Made by a program: the position numbers and the translations under genes
The notes under the pieces: generated by a model
Seen by the model: only the letters and a program-made list of their open reading frames with translations
Databases searched by the model: none
Told to the model about the DNA's origin: nothing
Shown here: one piece after another, positions 44,562 to 53,052 of the stretch
How the letters are laid out: each line of letters starts with the position of its first letter
Position numbering within the stretch: position 1 is the stretch's first letter
Assembly (NCBI RefSeq): GCF_012726235.1
Contig: NZ_JAASAH010000008.1
Coordinates: 186,001-250,000 of the forward strand
Origin: Streptomyces sp. HNM0574
Lineage (GTDB): Bacteria; Actinomycetota; Actinomycetes; Streptomycetales; Streptomycetaceae
Length of the DNA: 64,000 bases
Direction: 5' to 3'

Positions 44562-45732
44562 CATCGCCGGGCAGCTGTCGGAATGGGCCGCCGCGGGGCG
44601 CGACTTCGCCGTCGCCACGGTCGTGACCGTGCACGGCAGCGCGCCCCGCGACCCCGGCGCGGCCCTCGCCGTCGACAGCGAGGGCACGGCCGTCGGTTCG
44701 GTCTCCGGCGGCTGCGTCGAGGCGGCGGTGTACGACCTGTGCGTGACCGCGCTGGAGGACGGCGAGTCCGTCCTCCAGCGGTTCGGGTACAGCGACGAGG
44801 ACGCCTTCGCCGCCGGACTGACCTGCGGCGGCACCCTGGACGTCCTGGTCACCCCGGTCCGCGCGGGCACGCCCGCGCACGCGGTGTTCGCCGCGGCGCT
44901 GTCGGCCGCCCTCCGGGGCGAGCCGGCGGCGCTGGCGCGTGTGGCGCGCGGCCCGGACCGGCTCCTGGGCCGCGCCCTGTTCCTGGGCCCGGACGGCGTG
45001 CGCGCCGGCGGCCTCGGCGGCGGCCCGGAACTGGACCGGACGGCCGAGGCCGAGGCCGGGGCCCTGCTGGAGACGGGCCGCACCGGCACGGTCGAGCTGT
45101 CCGAGGACGGCTCGCGCTGCCCGGGCGGGCTCACCCTGCTCGTCGAGTCGAAGGTGCCGCCGCCCCGCATGATCGTCTTCGGCGCGATCGACTTCGCGGC
45201 CGCGCTCGTGCGCGCGGGGCGTTTCCTCGGGTACCACGTCACGGTCTGCGACGCGCGCCCCGTCTTCGCCACCGGGGCCCGCTTCCCCGAGGCCGACGAG
45301 ATCGTCGTCGACTGGCCGCACCGCTACCTGCGGGAGACCGTCACCGACGCCCGCACCGTGCTGTGCGTCCTCACCCACGACGCCAAGTTCGACGTCCCGC
45401 TGCTGGAGGAGGCCCTGCGGCTGCCCGTCGCGTACGTCGGCGCGATGGGCTCCCGCCGCACCCACCTCGACCGTGAACGGCGGCTGCGCGAGGCCGGGCT
45501 GACCGACCGTGAGCTGGCCCGGCTGCGCTCCCCGATCGGCCTCGACCTCGGCGCCCGCACCCCCGAGGAGACGGCCGTCTCCATCGCCGCCGAGATCGTC
45601 GCCGCCCGCCGCGGCGGCACCGGCACCCCGCTGACCGGCACCACGGACCGCATCCACCGGGGACCCGGCACCGGAGCCACCGCGCCTGCCGGCGGCCCGG
45701 ACCCCGTCACCCGGGACGAGACCGCGGCCTGA
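44554..45732 (+). CDS. xdhC: XdhC-like Moco insertion/sulfuration factor
   Basis: 392 residues. The N-terminal XdhC domain has ATVVTVHGSAPRDPGAALAVD and GSVSGGCVEAAV with the conserved Cys; TCGGTLDVLV follows. The C-terminal domain is Rossmann-like with VFGAIDFAAALVRAGRFLGYHVTVCDARP and YVGAMGSRRTHLDRERRL. XdhC proteins bind molybdenum cofactor and deliver it in the sulfurated form to the large subunit. Its overlap with the catalytic subunit gene supports a dedicated role. Confidence 0.94.
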   Translation: MLDIAGQLSEWAAAGRDFAVATVVTVHGSAPRDPGAALAVDSEGTAVGSVSGGCVEAAVYDLCVTALEDGESVLQRFGYSDEDAFAAGLTCGGTLDVLVTPVRAGTPAHAVFAAALSAALRGEPAALARVARGPDRLLGRALFLGPDGVRAGGLGGGPELDRTAEAEAGALLETGRTGTVELSEDGSRCPGGLTLLVESKVPPPRMIVFGAIDFAAALVRAGRFLGYHVTVCDARPVFATGARFPEADEIVVDWPHRYLRETVTDARTVLCVLTHDAKFDVPLLEEALRLPVAYVGAMGSRRTHLDRERRLREAGLTDRELARLRSPIGLDLGARTPEETAVSIAAEIVAARRGGTGTPLTGTTDRIHRGPGTGATAPAGGPDPVTRDETAA

Positions 45733-45766
45733 GCCGCCGGCCCGCCCGCCGTTCACCCGTACGGAC

Positions 45767-45786
45767 GAGCCCGGCGGGCCGGGCTC
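45767..45786 (+). terminator. Hairpin terminator after the oxidase operon
   Basis: GAGCCCGG-CGGG-CCGGGCTC is a perfect 8-bp stem with a 4-base loop. A larger alternative stem (CCGGCCCGCC at 45737 with GGCGGGCCGG at 45773) overlaps it. It lies 35 bp beyond the xdhC stop. Confidence 0.75.
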
Positions 45787-45904
45787 GTGCCGCGGGGCCG
45801 GAGGCGGAGCGGCGGCGGTGGCCCCCGTGGACGGGGCCGATACGACGCCGTGCGGGCCGGTGGCCCGGGGCGCGTGTGCCGGGAGCGGGGGCGATCGTGA
45901 ACGC

Positions 45905-47260
45905 ATGTCCGAAAGTGTGCGCAGCGAGCCCGCGGCCGACGGCCCGTCCGACGTGCGTGACGTGATGATCGTCGTGGGCACGCGGCCCGAAGCGATCAAG
46001 CTGTTCCCGCTGATCCGGGAGCTGCGGGGCCACGACCGGATGCGGCCGTTCGTCGTGTCGACCGGCCAGCACGCGGAGCTGGTCGAGAGTGTCCTCGGCC
46101 GGGCCGGGCAGCGGGTGGACGCCGGGCTCCGCGTCGGCCGCCCCGGGCTCACCCTCAACGCGCTGTTCGCCTCCGTCCTGCACGGGATCGAGACGCTGCT
46201 CGACAGCCGCCGCGCCCTGGCCGACTCCGGCGCGGGCTCCTACCCCGTCGGCTGCCTGGTGCACGGCGACACCAGCAGCGCCGCGGCGGCCGCGCTCGCG
46301 CTGTTCCACCGGCAGGTCCCGGTCGGGCACGTGGAGGCGGGGCTGCGGACCGGCGCCACGCTGTCCCCGTTCCCCGAGGAGCTCAACCGCCAGCTCATCG
46401 CGCGGATGGCCTCCTTCCATCTCGCGCCGACCCGCCGCAACGCGCAGAACCTGATCCGCGAACGCGTCGACATCTCCCGCATCTACATCCCGGGCAACAC
46501 CGGCATCGACGCGCTGATGTGGGCCGCCGAGCAGCGGGTCCCGTACGAGGTGCCCGAACTGGCCGATCTGGAGGAGGACGAGGAGACGCGGGTCGTCACC
46601 GTGACCGCGCACCGGCGGGAGAACTGGGGAGCCGGGCTGGAGAGCATCGCCCGGGGCGTCCGCCGGCTGGCCACCGCCTACCCGGAGGTCCGGTTCGTGC
46701 TGCCCGTCCACCCCAACCCGGCCGTCGCCGACGTGCTCCGCACGGGCCTGGGCGACCTGCCGAACCTCTCGCTCGTCCAGCCCATGGAGTACCTCCCGTT
46801 CGCGCGGCTGCTCGCCCGTTCGGCGCTCGTCGTCACCGACTCCGGCGGCATCCAGGAGGAGGCGCCCGCGCTCGGCGTACCGGTGCTCGTCACACGGACC
46901 GAGACCGAGCGCACCGAGGGGCTGGAGGCCGGGACGCTGCAACTGGTCGGCACCGACCCGGACCGGATCGTCCAGGCCGCGTCCCGGCTGCTGGACAACC
47001 CCGTCTACCACGCGTTCGTCGCCTCCCGGCGCAATCCGTACGGCGACGGAAAGGCCGCCGAGCGCATCGTCGCGGCCCTGGAGAGCCTGGCCTTCGACAC
47101 CTCGCCACCTCCCACCTTCGGCCCCGGCTTCAACCGCGACCGGGTGCGGGACTGGGCGGGCCTCGGGCCGGTCCCGGGCACGGAGCAGGAGCAGGACCCG
47201 GTGCCCGAGGGGCTCGCGGACCCGGCGGGGCCCCCGGAGGAAGGGCCGGTCGCGTCATGA
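45905..47260 (+). CDS. wecB: Non-hydrolysing UDP-N-acetylglucosamine 2-epimerase
   Basis: 451 residues from the ATG at 45905. The WecB family motifs are present: VVGTRPEAIKLFPLIREL, GHVEAGLRTG, PFPEELNRQLIARMA, TAHRRENWG, and DSGGIQEEAPALGVPVL. The protein ends in a ~70-residue Pro/Glu-rich tail that the family normally lacks. It interconverts UDP-GlcNAc and UDP-ManNAc, feeding cell-surface polysaccharide. Its stop overlaps the glycosyltransferase start (ATGA), so the two work together. Confidence 0.95.
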   Translation: MSESVRSEPAADGPSDVRDVMIVVGTRPEAIKLFPLIRELRGHDRMRPFVVSTGQHAELVESVLGRAGQRVDAGLRVGRPGLTLNALFASVLHGIETLLDSRRALADSGAGSYPVGCLVHGDTSSAAAAALALFHRQVPVGHVEAGLRTGATLSPFPEELNRQLIARMASFHLAPTRRNAQNLIRERVDISRIYIPGNTGIDALMWAAEQRVPYEVPELADLEEDEETRVVTVTAHRRENWGAGLESIARGVRRLATAYPEVRFVLPVHPNPAVADVLRTGLGDLPNLSLVQPMEYLPFARLLARSALVVTDSGGIQEEAPALGVPVLVTRTETERTEGLEAGTLQLVGTDPDRIVQAASRLLDNPVYHAFVASRRNPYGDGKAAERIVAALESLAFDTSPPPTFGPGFNRDRVRDWAGLGPVPGTEQEQDPVPEGLADPAGPPEEGPVAS

Positions 47261-48651
47261 GCGGGACACCCTCGCGCTGGTACGACCCGTACGCGGGACT
47301 GCCGGTCCCCGTCCAGGTCCTGATGTGGTTCCTGCTCGCGGTGATCCTGGCGACGTTCCTCTCGGTCGGGTTCCTGATGGCCAGGGCCTGGTTCGAACTG
47401 CGGCGCCAGCGCCGGGACCGCGACGCGGCGGACGAGTCCGACTTCCTGTGGGTCTTCGTCGTCCCCGCGCTCAACGAGGAGGTGACGATCGCCGACAGCG
47501 TCTCCCGGCTGCACGCCGTGGAGGCGACGCACCGGGTCATCCTCGTGATGGACGACGGCTCCGACGACCGGACACCGGAGATCCTCGCCGGGCTGGACGC
47601 CCCCGGACTGGAGGTCGTCCGCCGCGAGCCGCCCCGGGCCCGTACCGGCAAGTCGGCCGCGCTCGACCACGCCTGGGAGTACATCCGCCACGAGGTCCTG
47701 GCCCGGCCCGAGTTCGCTTCCTGGCCCCGCGACCGCGTCGTCGTCGGCGTGGTCGACGCCGACGGGCGCCTCGCCCCCGACGGCCTGCCCGCGATCGCCG
47801 GTGCCCTCGCCCGCGACGAGCGCGTCGCGGGCGTGCAGGTGCTGGTCCGTATCTACAACCGCGGCCGGTACCTCACCTGGGCGCAGGACGTGGAGTTCGG
47901 CGTCACCGCGTACGTCTACCAGCTGGGCCGCTCGGCCTGGGGCACCGCGAACCTGGGCGGCAACGGACAGTTCACCCGGCTCACCGCGCTGGACGACGTC
48001 GCCACGGACGCGAACATGCCCGCGTACACCCGGCACGGCCCGTGGCGCGACCGTCTCACCGAGGACCAGGACATCGGCGTCCGGATGCACCAGGCCGGCT
48101 GGCGGTGCGTCCAGCTCGTCGTGACCCGGGTGGACCAGCAGGGGCTGACGAACCTGCGGCGGCTGGTGAAGCAGCGCGTCCGCTGGGCGCAGGGCGCCTG
48201 GCAGTCCGTCGCCCTGCTGCGCGGTGTGGGGCGTGGCGGGATGTCGCCGCTCGCCCGCGTCGACACCGTCATCTATCTGCTGATGCCCGCGCTCCAACTG
48301 GTCATGGGCCTCGGGCTGGTGCTGGCGCTGTTCTTCTTCGCCTTCCGGGACACCCCGTTCGTCGCGGGCTGGCCGGTGCTGCTCTTCCTCCTCGCGCTCG
48401 CCTTCTTCCCCGGCATCGCGGCCCTGACCATGACGCCCCCGCCGGGCCTGCGGCAGCTGCCCCGCGCCCTGATCGGCGTCCTGCCCTACCTCGCCTACAC
48501 CTGGCTGACCTGGATCGCCTTCCCGGTCTCCCTGCTCCGCCAGACCCTGGGCATCACCGGCTGGACGAAGACCGCCCGCGAACCCCTCGACGCCAACCTC
48601 CCGGACCACGCCACCCTCCCGGAGGACCCACCGGGGCCGGGCGGGAGTTGA
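47257..48651 (+). CDS. Membrane family 2 glycosyltransferase
   Basis: 464 residues. One N-terminal membrane segment is followed by a GT2 catalytic domain: VVPALNEEVTIADS, DDGSDD, DADGRLAPDG (DxD), the TEDQDIG acceptor motif and QRVRWAQG (Q/RxxRW of processive enzymes). At least four membrane segments follow near the C-terminus, as in synthases that push the polymer through the membrane. The coupled epimerase gene suggests that the polymer contains ManNAc or GlcNAc. Confidence 0.94.
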   Translation: MSGTPSRWYDPYAGLPVPVQVLMWFLLAVILATFLSVGFLMARAWFELRRQRRDRDAADESDFLWVFVVPALNEEVTIADSVSRLHAVEATHRVILVMDDGSDDRTPEILAGLDAPGLEVVRREPPRARTGKSAALDHAWEYIRHEVLARPEFASWPRDRVVVGVVDADGRLAPDGLPAIAGALARDERVAGVQVLVRIYNRGRYLTWAQDVEFGVTAYVYQLGRSAWGTANLGGNGQFTRLTALDDVATDANMPAYTRHGPWRDRLTEDQDIGVRMHQAGWRCVQLVVTRVDQQGLTNLRRLVKQRVRWAQGAWQSVALLRGVGRGGMSPLARVDTVIYLLMPALQLVMGLGLVLALFFFAFRDTPFVAGWPVLLFLLALAFFPGIAALTMTPPPGLRQLPRALIGVLPYLAYTWLTWIAFPVSLLRQTLGITGWTKTAREPLDANLPDHATLPEDPPGPGGS

Positions 48652-48664
48652 GCACACCTCCCGC
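48641..48664 (+). terminator. Hairpin overlapping the glycosyltransferase stop
   Basis: GCGGGAG (48641-48647) pairs with CTCCCGC (48658-48664) across a 10-base loop that includes the stop codon region. It lies between two convergent genes. Confidence 0.5.
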
Positions 48665-48771
48665 GATGAGTCCCGGGCGGCGGCCGCCGGCTCTTCCCCG
48701 AGCCGCACCCACCCCGCGCCCCTCCGTTTCCGGGGACGCGGGGCGGGTGCGTACGGTCACCGCCCGGTGGT

Positions 48772-50343
48772 TCAGGTGCAGTTGCGGGCCGCGGAGGTGC
48801 TGGAGGCGAGAGTGACGTCCACGCCGCCCGGTGCCTTCAGGTGCACCGCGTTCACCGTCAGCGCCCCGTCGGGGCCCTTGACCTGTTCGTTGACCACCAG
48901 CTGGGCTCCGCCGAGGCCCAGGTCGACCTTCTGGTCGGCCACTCCGCCGGTGTCGATCTTCCGGCCGCCGACGGTCAGGTCCAGGTCGACGCTGCCGGTC
49001 TGCCGCTCGCAGGTGCTCGTGGACCGGGAGCTGACCCCGGACACCTCGATCGCGGGCAGCGCGGGCAGCCCGAGCTTCACCCGTTCCACCGAGGCCGTGG
49101 CCGTCGAACTCAGTGGCCCGGGACGGGTGTTGACCTCGGCGCACAGCGTTCCCGCGGTGAGCAGCACGGCCCGCACCTCCGCCGCGCAGGGCGGCGCCTG
49201 GCGGCCGGTGTCCGCCGACCTGACGTCACCGGTGTCGGGCGCCGGCCCGACGGCCTCCAGCCCGGGCAGCGGCGACTTCACCGTGAGCCCGGTGGCGCGG
49301 CCGGTGACGTGGGCGAGCTTCACCCGCGCGTCGGCCTTGGACGGTTCGAACTGCCCGTCCCCGGCGAACTCCGCGCGCACCGGCAGCGTGCCCTCCCCGT
49401 TCAGGGGCTGCTTCGCCGTGTCGATCCGGCAGGTGGCCCCGCCCTCGGCGCCGGTGGTGCCCTCGCAGCTCTGTGCCGTGTCCCCGCCGCCGAGGGTCAG
49501 CCTGACCTTGCGGTCCGCCACCGGCTTCCCGCCGTCGGCGGTGAGCCGCGCGGAGACCTCGGCGGGCGAGCCGTTGGCGACGCTGCCCGGGCCGGTGTAC
49601 TCCAGCTTCGTCGCCTGTTTCGCGGGCGGCGGCGGAGGCGGCGGCGGGTTGTCCCCGCCCCCGCCACCGGGGCAGTTGGTGCTGGTCAGCGGCTTGCGGT
49701 TGCTCTGGTCCGGGTAGGGCGCGAGGTTCTTGCCCTCCAGGTGGACCTCCACGCCCTCGCCGTTCAGGCGCTGGTCGAAATGGAGATGCGGGGAGCCCTC
49801 GGCGTCGGTGTCGCCCAACTCGCCGATCACATCGCCCTGTTTGACCTTCTGTCCGTCCTTCACGCCCTGGCTCTTCAGGTGCAGATAGCGGGTCTGCCAT
49901 CCGGCGCCGTGGTCCAGTTCGACGTACTTCCCGGCGCCGCCGCCCTCGCCGAGGTTCACCGTGCCGTCGGCGGAGGCGAGCACGGGCTTGCCCATGTCGG
50001 CCTGCCCGGAGCGCCAGTTGATGTCGATGGCCCCGGGATAGTCGTGCTCGGAGAAGTACGTCCACTCCTTCTCGCCGCACTGGAAGGGCGCCTTGAAGTC
50101 CGGCCGTGCCGTCGGCGCGGGCTCCGTCCGCGCGGCCGGCGCGACCTCGCCCGCCGGGGCCTTCGCCGTCGTCTCCGGGGCGGAGGTCCCGGATCCGCCG
50201 TCCTGGGCCCAGCCGATCCCCCCGGCGACCAGTGCGGCGGCCGACACCAGCGCCACCGCCGTGCTGCGCGGCCGCGCGGAGCGGAGCCGTCTCCCGGCCC
50301 GGCGCACCCGGCCCCTGCTGTCCGTCTGTCTCAACGCGCCCAT
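48772..50343 (-). CDS. Secreted M23 (LytM-like) peptidase with C-terminal repeats
   Basis: 523 residues from the ATG at 50343 (GGGGGAACAC site). An Arg-rich start and hydrophobic run (TAVALVSAAALVAGGIGWAQ) form a signal peptide. The M23 domain follows at about 80-210: EHDYPGAIDIN, GKYVELDHGAGWQTRYLHL and GSPHLHFDQ with the HxH zinc/catalytic pair. The first His ligand is not in its usual HxGxD spacing, so activity is not certain. A Pro8 linker (~240-250) leads to Ig-like and beta-rich segments with paired Cys up to the terminal NCT. It probably cuts peptidoglycan outside the cell. Confidence 0.88.
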   Translation of the reverse strand: MGALRQTDSRGRVRRAGRRLRSARPRSTAVALVSAAALVAGGIGWAQDGGSGTSAPETTAKAPAGEVAPAARTEPAPTARPDFKAPFQCGEKEWTYFSEHDYPGAIDINWRSGQADMGKPVLASADGTVNLGEGGGAGKYVELDHGAGWQTRYLHLKSQGVKDGQKVKQGDVIGELGDTDAEGSPHLHFDQRLNGEGVEVHLEGKNLAPYPDQSNRKPLTSTNCPGGGGGDNPPPPPPPPAKQATKLEYTGPGSVANGSPAEVSARLTADGGKPVADRKVRLTLGGGDTAQSCEGTTGAEGGATCRIDTAKQPLNGEGTLPVRAEFAGDGQFEPSKADARVKLAHVTGRATGLTVKSPLPGLEAVGPAPDTGDVRSADTGRQAPPCAAEVRAVLLTAGTLCAEVNTRPGPLSSTATASVERVKLGLPALPAIEVSGVSSRSTSTCERQTGSVDLDLTVGGRKIDTGGVADQKVDLGLGGAQLVVNEQVKGPDGALTVNAVHLKAPGGVDVTLASSTSAARNCT

Positions 50344-50709
50344 GTGTTCCCCCTGTTGGTCGGTCTGCTGTCCGGATTCCGGTGCGCACCGCCGCCGTGC
50401 CCCTGCCGGGCCCCGGCCCGGGGCGTGGTGGCGGAGCGCAGCGGCAGCCTCCAGAGGGCGCCGCGTACACGTCAATCCGCGGGGCCGACTTCCGGTCCCC
50501 GCGGGTGCGGAGGGCCGCCGGAGGGCCTGTGCCCGTCCGGTGAGCGGGGGAGCGGCGGAGGTGTCGGCTCCGGGTACCGGACGCCCCCGGGTTCACAGGG
50601 TGTTCGCCACGCCCACCGATACCGCCCCGTACGGAGGTGAGTATTCCGCGATGGGCCGTTCTTCCGGCTTGACCGAATACCGCCCCACCCCGCCGGGCCG
50701 GAGCGAGGG
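50344..50709. other. Gene-free stretch between M23 peptidase and AraC genes
   Basis: 366 bp upstream of the peptidase and downstream of the AraC gene, both on the minus strand. It should hold the peptidase promoter. A short G/C-only inverted repeat (CCGGGCC-CC-GGCCCGG, 50406-50421) is present, too weak to call a terminator. No reading frame here looks real. Confidence 0.4.
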
Positions 50710-51504
50710 TCAGGCGCGCGCGAAGCGGCCCGGGGTGGTGCCCGTGAGGCGCTTGAAGTGGCGGGTGAGGTGAGACTGGTCGTAGAAGCCGACGGCGGTC
50801 GCGACCTCGGCGGGGGAGCGGCCGTCCAGCAGCAGCCGCCGGGCCCGGTCGACGCGGCGCGCCATCAGGTACTGGTGCGGCGCCAGCCCGAACGCGCCGG
50901 TGAACGCCCGTACCAGATGGGCGGGATGGGCGTGCACCAGCTCCGCCGCCTCGGCCAGGCCCAGGCCCGACGGCAGCCGCGCGTCGAGGAGCTCCCGCAG
51001 GTCCTGCGCGACGCCGCGCCCGACAGGCGAGGGCCGCTCCGGGACGCCCCCGCGCCGCAGGTGGCCGCGGAGCCGCTCCGCGACCAGCGCGAGACGGCTC
51101 TCGGCCTCCAGCTCGTCACCGCGCCGCGCGAGCGCCGCGTGCAGCTGCCCGACCCGGCGGCGCAGCAGCGGGTCGGCCAGGTCGGGGGTGTCCACCGCGC
51201 GGCCGATGAACGCCTCGTCCAGCTGCGCCGGTTCGAGGTACAGGACCCGCTTGCGGAAACCGTCCGGCGTCGCGGGCGAGCCGTTGTGCGGCACGTGCGG
51301 CGGGAGCAGGGTGACGGTGCCGTCCGGGGTGCCGTGCTCACGCCGGTCCAGCTCGTAGCGGACGGCGCCGTCGTCGACGAGCAGCAGCGTCCACACGTCG
51401 TGCACGTGCATCGGGTACGCGTGCTCGGTGAACCGCGCGTGGAAGACCTCCGCGACGCCGGGAACTCCCGGACGCCACGCGGAGACCTGCTGCCCTGCCA
51501 CCAT
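50710..51504 (-). CDS. AraC-family regulator with cupin sensor domain
   Basis: 264 residues from the ATG at 51504. The N-terminal half is an AraC-binding cupin domain (ARFTEHAYPMHVHDVWTLLLVDDGAV...LLPPHVPHNG). The C-terminal half has two helix-turn-helix motifs, with LAEAAELVHAHPAHLVRAFTGAFGLAPHQYL and VATAVGFYDQSHLTRHFKRLTG. It diverges from the DUF2000 gene 49 bp away and probably controls it. Confidence 0.94.
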   Translation of the reverse strand: MVAGQQVSAWRPGVPGVAEVFHARFTEHAYPMHVHDVWTLLLVDDGAVRYELDRREHGTPDGTVTLLPPHVPHNGSPATPDGFRKRVLYLEPAQLDEAFIGRAVDTPDLADPLLRRRVGQLHAALARRGDELEAESRLALVAERLRGHLRRGGVPERPSPVGRGVAQDLRELLDARLPSGLGLAEAAELVHAHPAHLVRAFTGAFGLAPHQYLMARRVDRARRLLLDGRSPAEVATAVGFYDQSHLTRHFKRLTGTTPGRFARA

Positions 51505-51553
51505 GCAAAGAACGTACAAGAGCGCCACCGGCCCCGGTCGGCAGTCTCGGATC

Positions 51554-51985
51554 ATGAACACCGAGAACCGCCCCGTACGCTTCGACACCAAGATCGCCGT
51601 GCTGCTGCGCGAGGACCTGCTGACCTGGCAGCGGCTGAACGTCACCGCCTTCCTCGTCAGCGGCCTCGGCTCCGAGCTGCCCGAACTGATCGGCGCACCC
51701 TACGAGGACGCCGACGGCACCGGGTACCTGCCGATGTTCCGCCAGCCCGTCCTCGTCCTGGAGGGCACCAAGGAGACGCTGACCGCCGCGCACGGCCGCG
51801 CCCTCTCCCGGGCCCTGCCCCGCGCCGTGTTCACCGCCGACCTCTTCAGCACCGGCAACGACCACGACAACCGCGCCGCCGTCCGCGCCGTGCCCCGCGA
51901 CGCCCTGGACCTGGCCGGCCTCGCCGTCCACGGCCCCCGCAACGCCGTCGACAAGGTCCTCAAGGGCGCCCGCATGCACCCCTGA
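51554..51985 (+). CDS. DUF2000-family protein
   Basis: 143 residues from the ATG at 51554. The pattern FDTKIAVLLREDLLTWQRLNVTAFLVSGLG fits DUF2000, a small single-domain family of unknown function often paired with AraC regulators. It has no signal peptide or membrane segment. It is transcribed divergently from the AraC gene, which is the usual arrangement for this family. Confidence 0.85.
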   Translation: MNTENRPVRFDTKIAVLLREDLLTWQRLNVTAFLVSGLGSELPELIGAPYEDADGTGYLPMFRQPVLVLEGTKETLTAAHGRALSRALPRAVFTADLFSTGNDHDNRAAVRAVPRDALDLAGLAVHGPRNAVDKVLKGARMHP

Positions 51986-52106
51986 CCGCGCGGCCAACGA
52001 GCCCGCCGCCAGGGGGAGTTCGTCGTAACGTCCGGTACACACGACTGCCGGACGGCCGTCACGGCCGGCCGGAATGGGCCCCCGGGCGCCGCCTGTTGTC
52101 GCCCTC

Positions 52107-53030
52107 ATGACCATCGGAGCAGCACTCGACGCATCCGGCGCCGCACACCAGGTCGACGCGACCGTACAGCTGGCCCGGGAGGCAGCGGCGGCCGGACTGC
52201 GGTCCGCCTGGTTCGGGCAGACCTTCGGCGCCGACTCGCCCCAGCTCGCGGCGATCGTCGGACGGGAGGTGCCGGAACTGCAGGTGGGCACCTCCGCGAT
52301 CCCCGTCTTCGGACGCCACCCGCTCACCGTCTCCGCCCAGGCCCAGACCGCCCAGGCCGCCACCCACGGCCGCTACCACCTCGGGCTCGCGCTGGGCACC
52401 AGGCTGCTGACCGAGGGCGGCTTCGGCATCCCGTTCGAACGGCCCGTCGCCAGACTGCGGGAATTCCTCACCGCCCTGCGGCAGTTGACCGAGCACGGCG
52501 CCTCCGGCTTCGAAGGCGAGCTGATCACCTCGCGCACGCCGATCCCCGCGCGGGTACCGGGGGCCGGCGCGGGTGTGCCGCTGCTCGTCGCCGCCATGGG
52601 GCCCCAGGCGCTCCGCGCCAGCGGTGAACTGGCCGACGGCATCCTGCCGTACCTCGCGGGGCCGCGCGCCCTGGCCGAGCACATCGTCCCGGCCGTCACG
52701 GCGGCGGCCGAGTCGGCGGGCCGGCCCGCGCCCCGGATCGTGGCGCTCGTGCACGGGGTGGTGACCGACGACGTCGACGGCGTCCGCGAGAAGGTCACCG
52801 AGCAGCTGTCCTTCTACGAGCGGATCCCGTCCTACGCCCGCGCCGTCGAGCTCTCCGGCGGCAGGCGGGCGGCCGACGTCGCGGTGATCGGCGACGAGCG
52901 CACCGTCGCCGAGGAGGTGCGGCGCTACCGGGACGCCGGGGCGACGGAGGTGGTGTTCGCCGGAACGGACATCGCCGGCGCCGCCGGCCGCCGCCGCACC
53001 TGGACCCTCCTCGGCGAACTGGCGGGCTGA
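52107..53030 (+). CDS. LLM-class F420-dependent oxidoreductase-like protein
   Basis: 307 residues from the ATG at 52107. The luciferase-like TIM barrel is seen from MTIGAALDASGA, REAAAAGLRSAWFGQTFGADS, VGTSAIPVFGRHPLTVSAQA, GRYHLGLALGTR and PLLVAAMGPQALRASGELADG. The pattern matches actinobacterial TIGR03564-type F420 oxidoreductases. It probably uses F420 to reduce an unknown substrate. It stands alone, about 120 bp after the DUF2000 gene. Confidence 0.9.
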   Translation: MTIGAALDASGAAHQVDATVQLAREAAAAGLRSAWFGQTFGADSPQLAAIVGREVPELQVGTSAIPVFGRHPLTVSAQAQTAQAATHGRYHLGLALGTRLLTEGGFGIPFERPVARLREFLTALRQLTEHGASGFEGELITSRTPIPARVPGAGAGVPLLVAAMGPQALRASGELADGILPYLAGPRALAEHIVPAVTAAAESAGRPAPRIVALVHGVVTDDVDGVREKVTEQLSFYERIPSYARAVELSGGRRAADVAVIGDERTVAEEVRRYRDAGATEVVFAGTDIAGAAGRRRTWTLLGELAG

Positions 53031-53037
53031 ACCCGCC
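53021..53037. terminator. Small hairpin at the end of the LLM gene
   Basis: GGCGGG pairs with CCCGCC over a CTGAA loop spanning the stop codon. It separates two convergent genes; the stem is short. Confidence 0.4.
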
Positions 53038-53052
53038 GCTTCCCGCCCGCCG

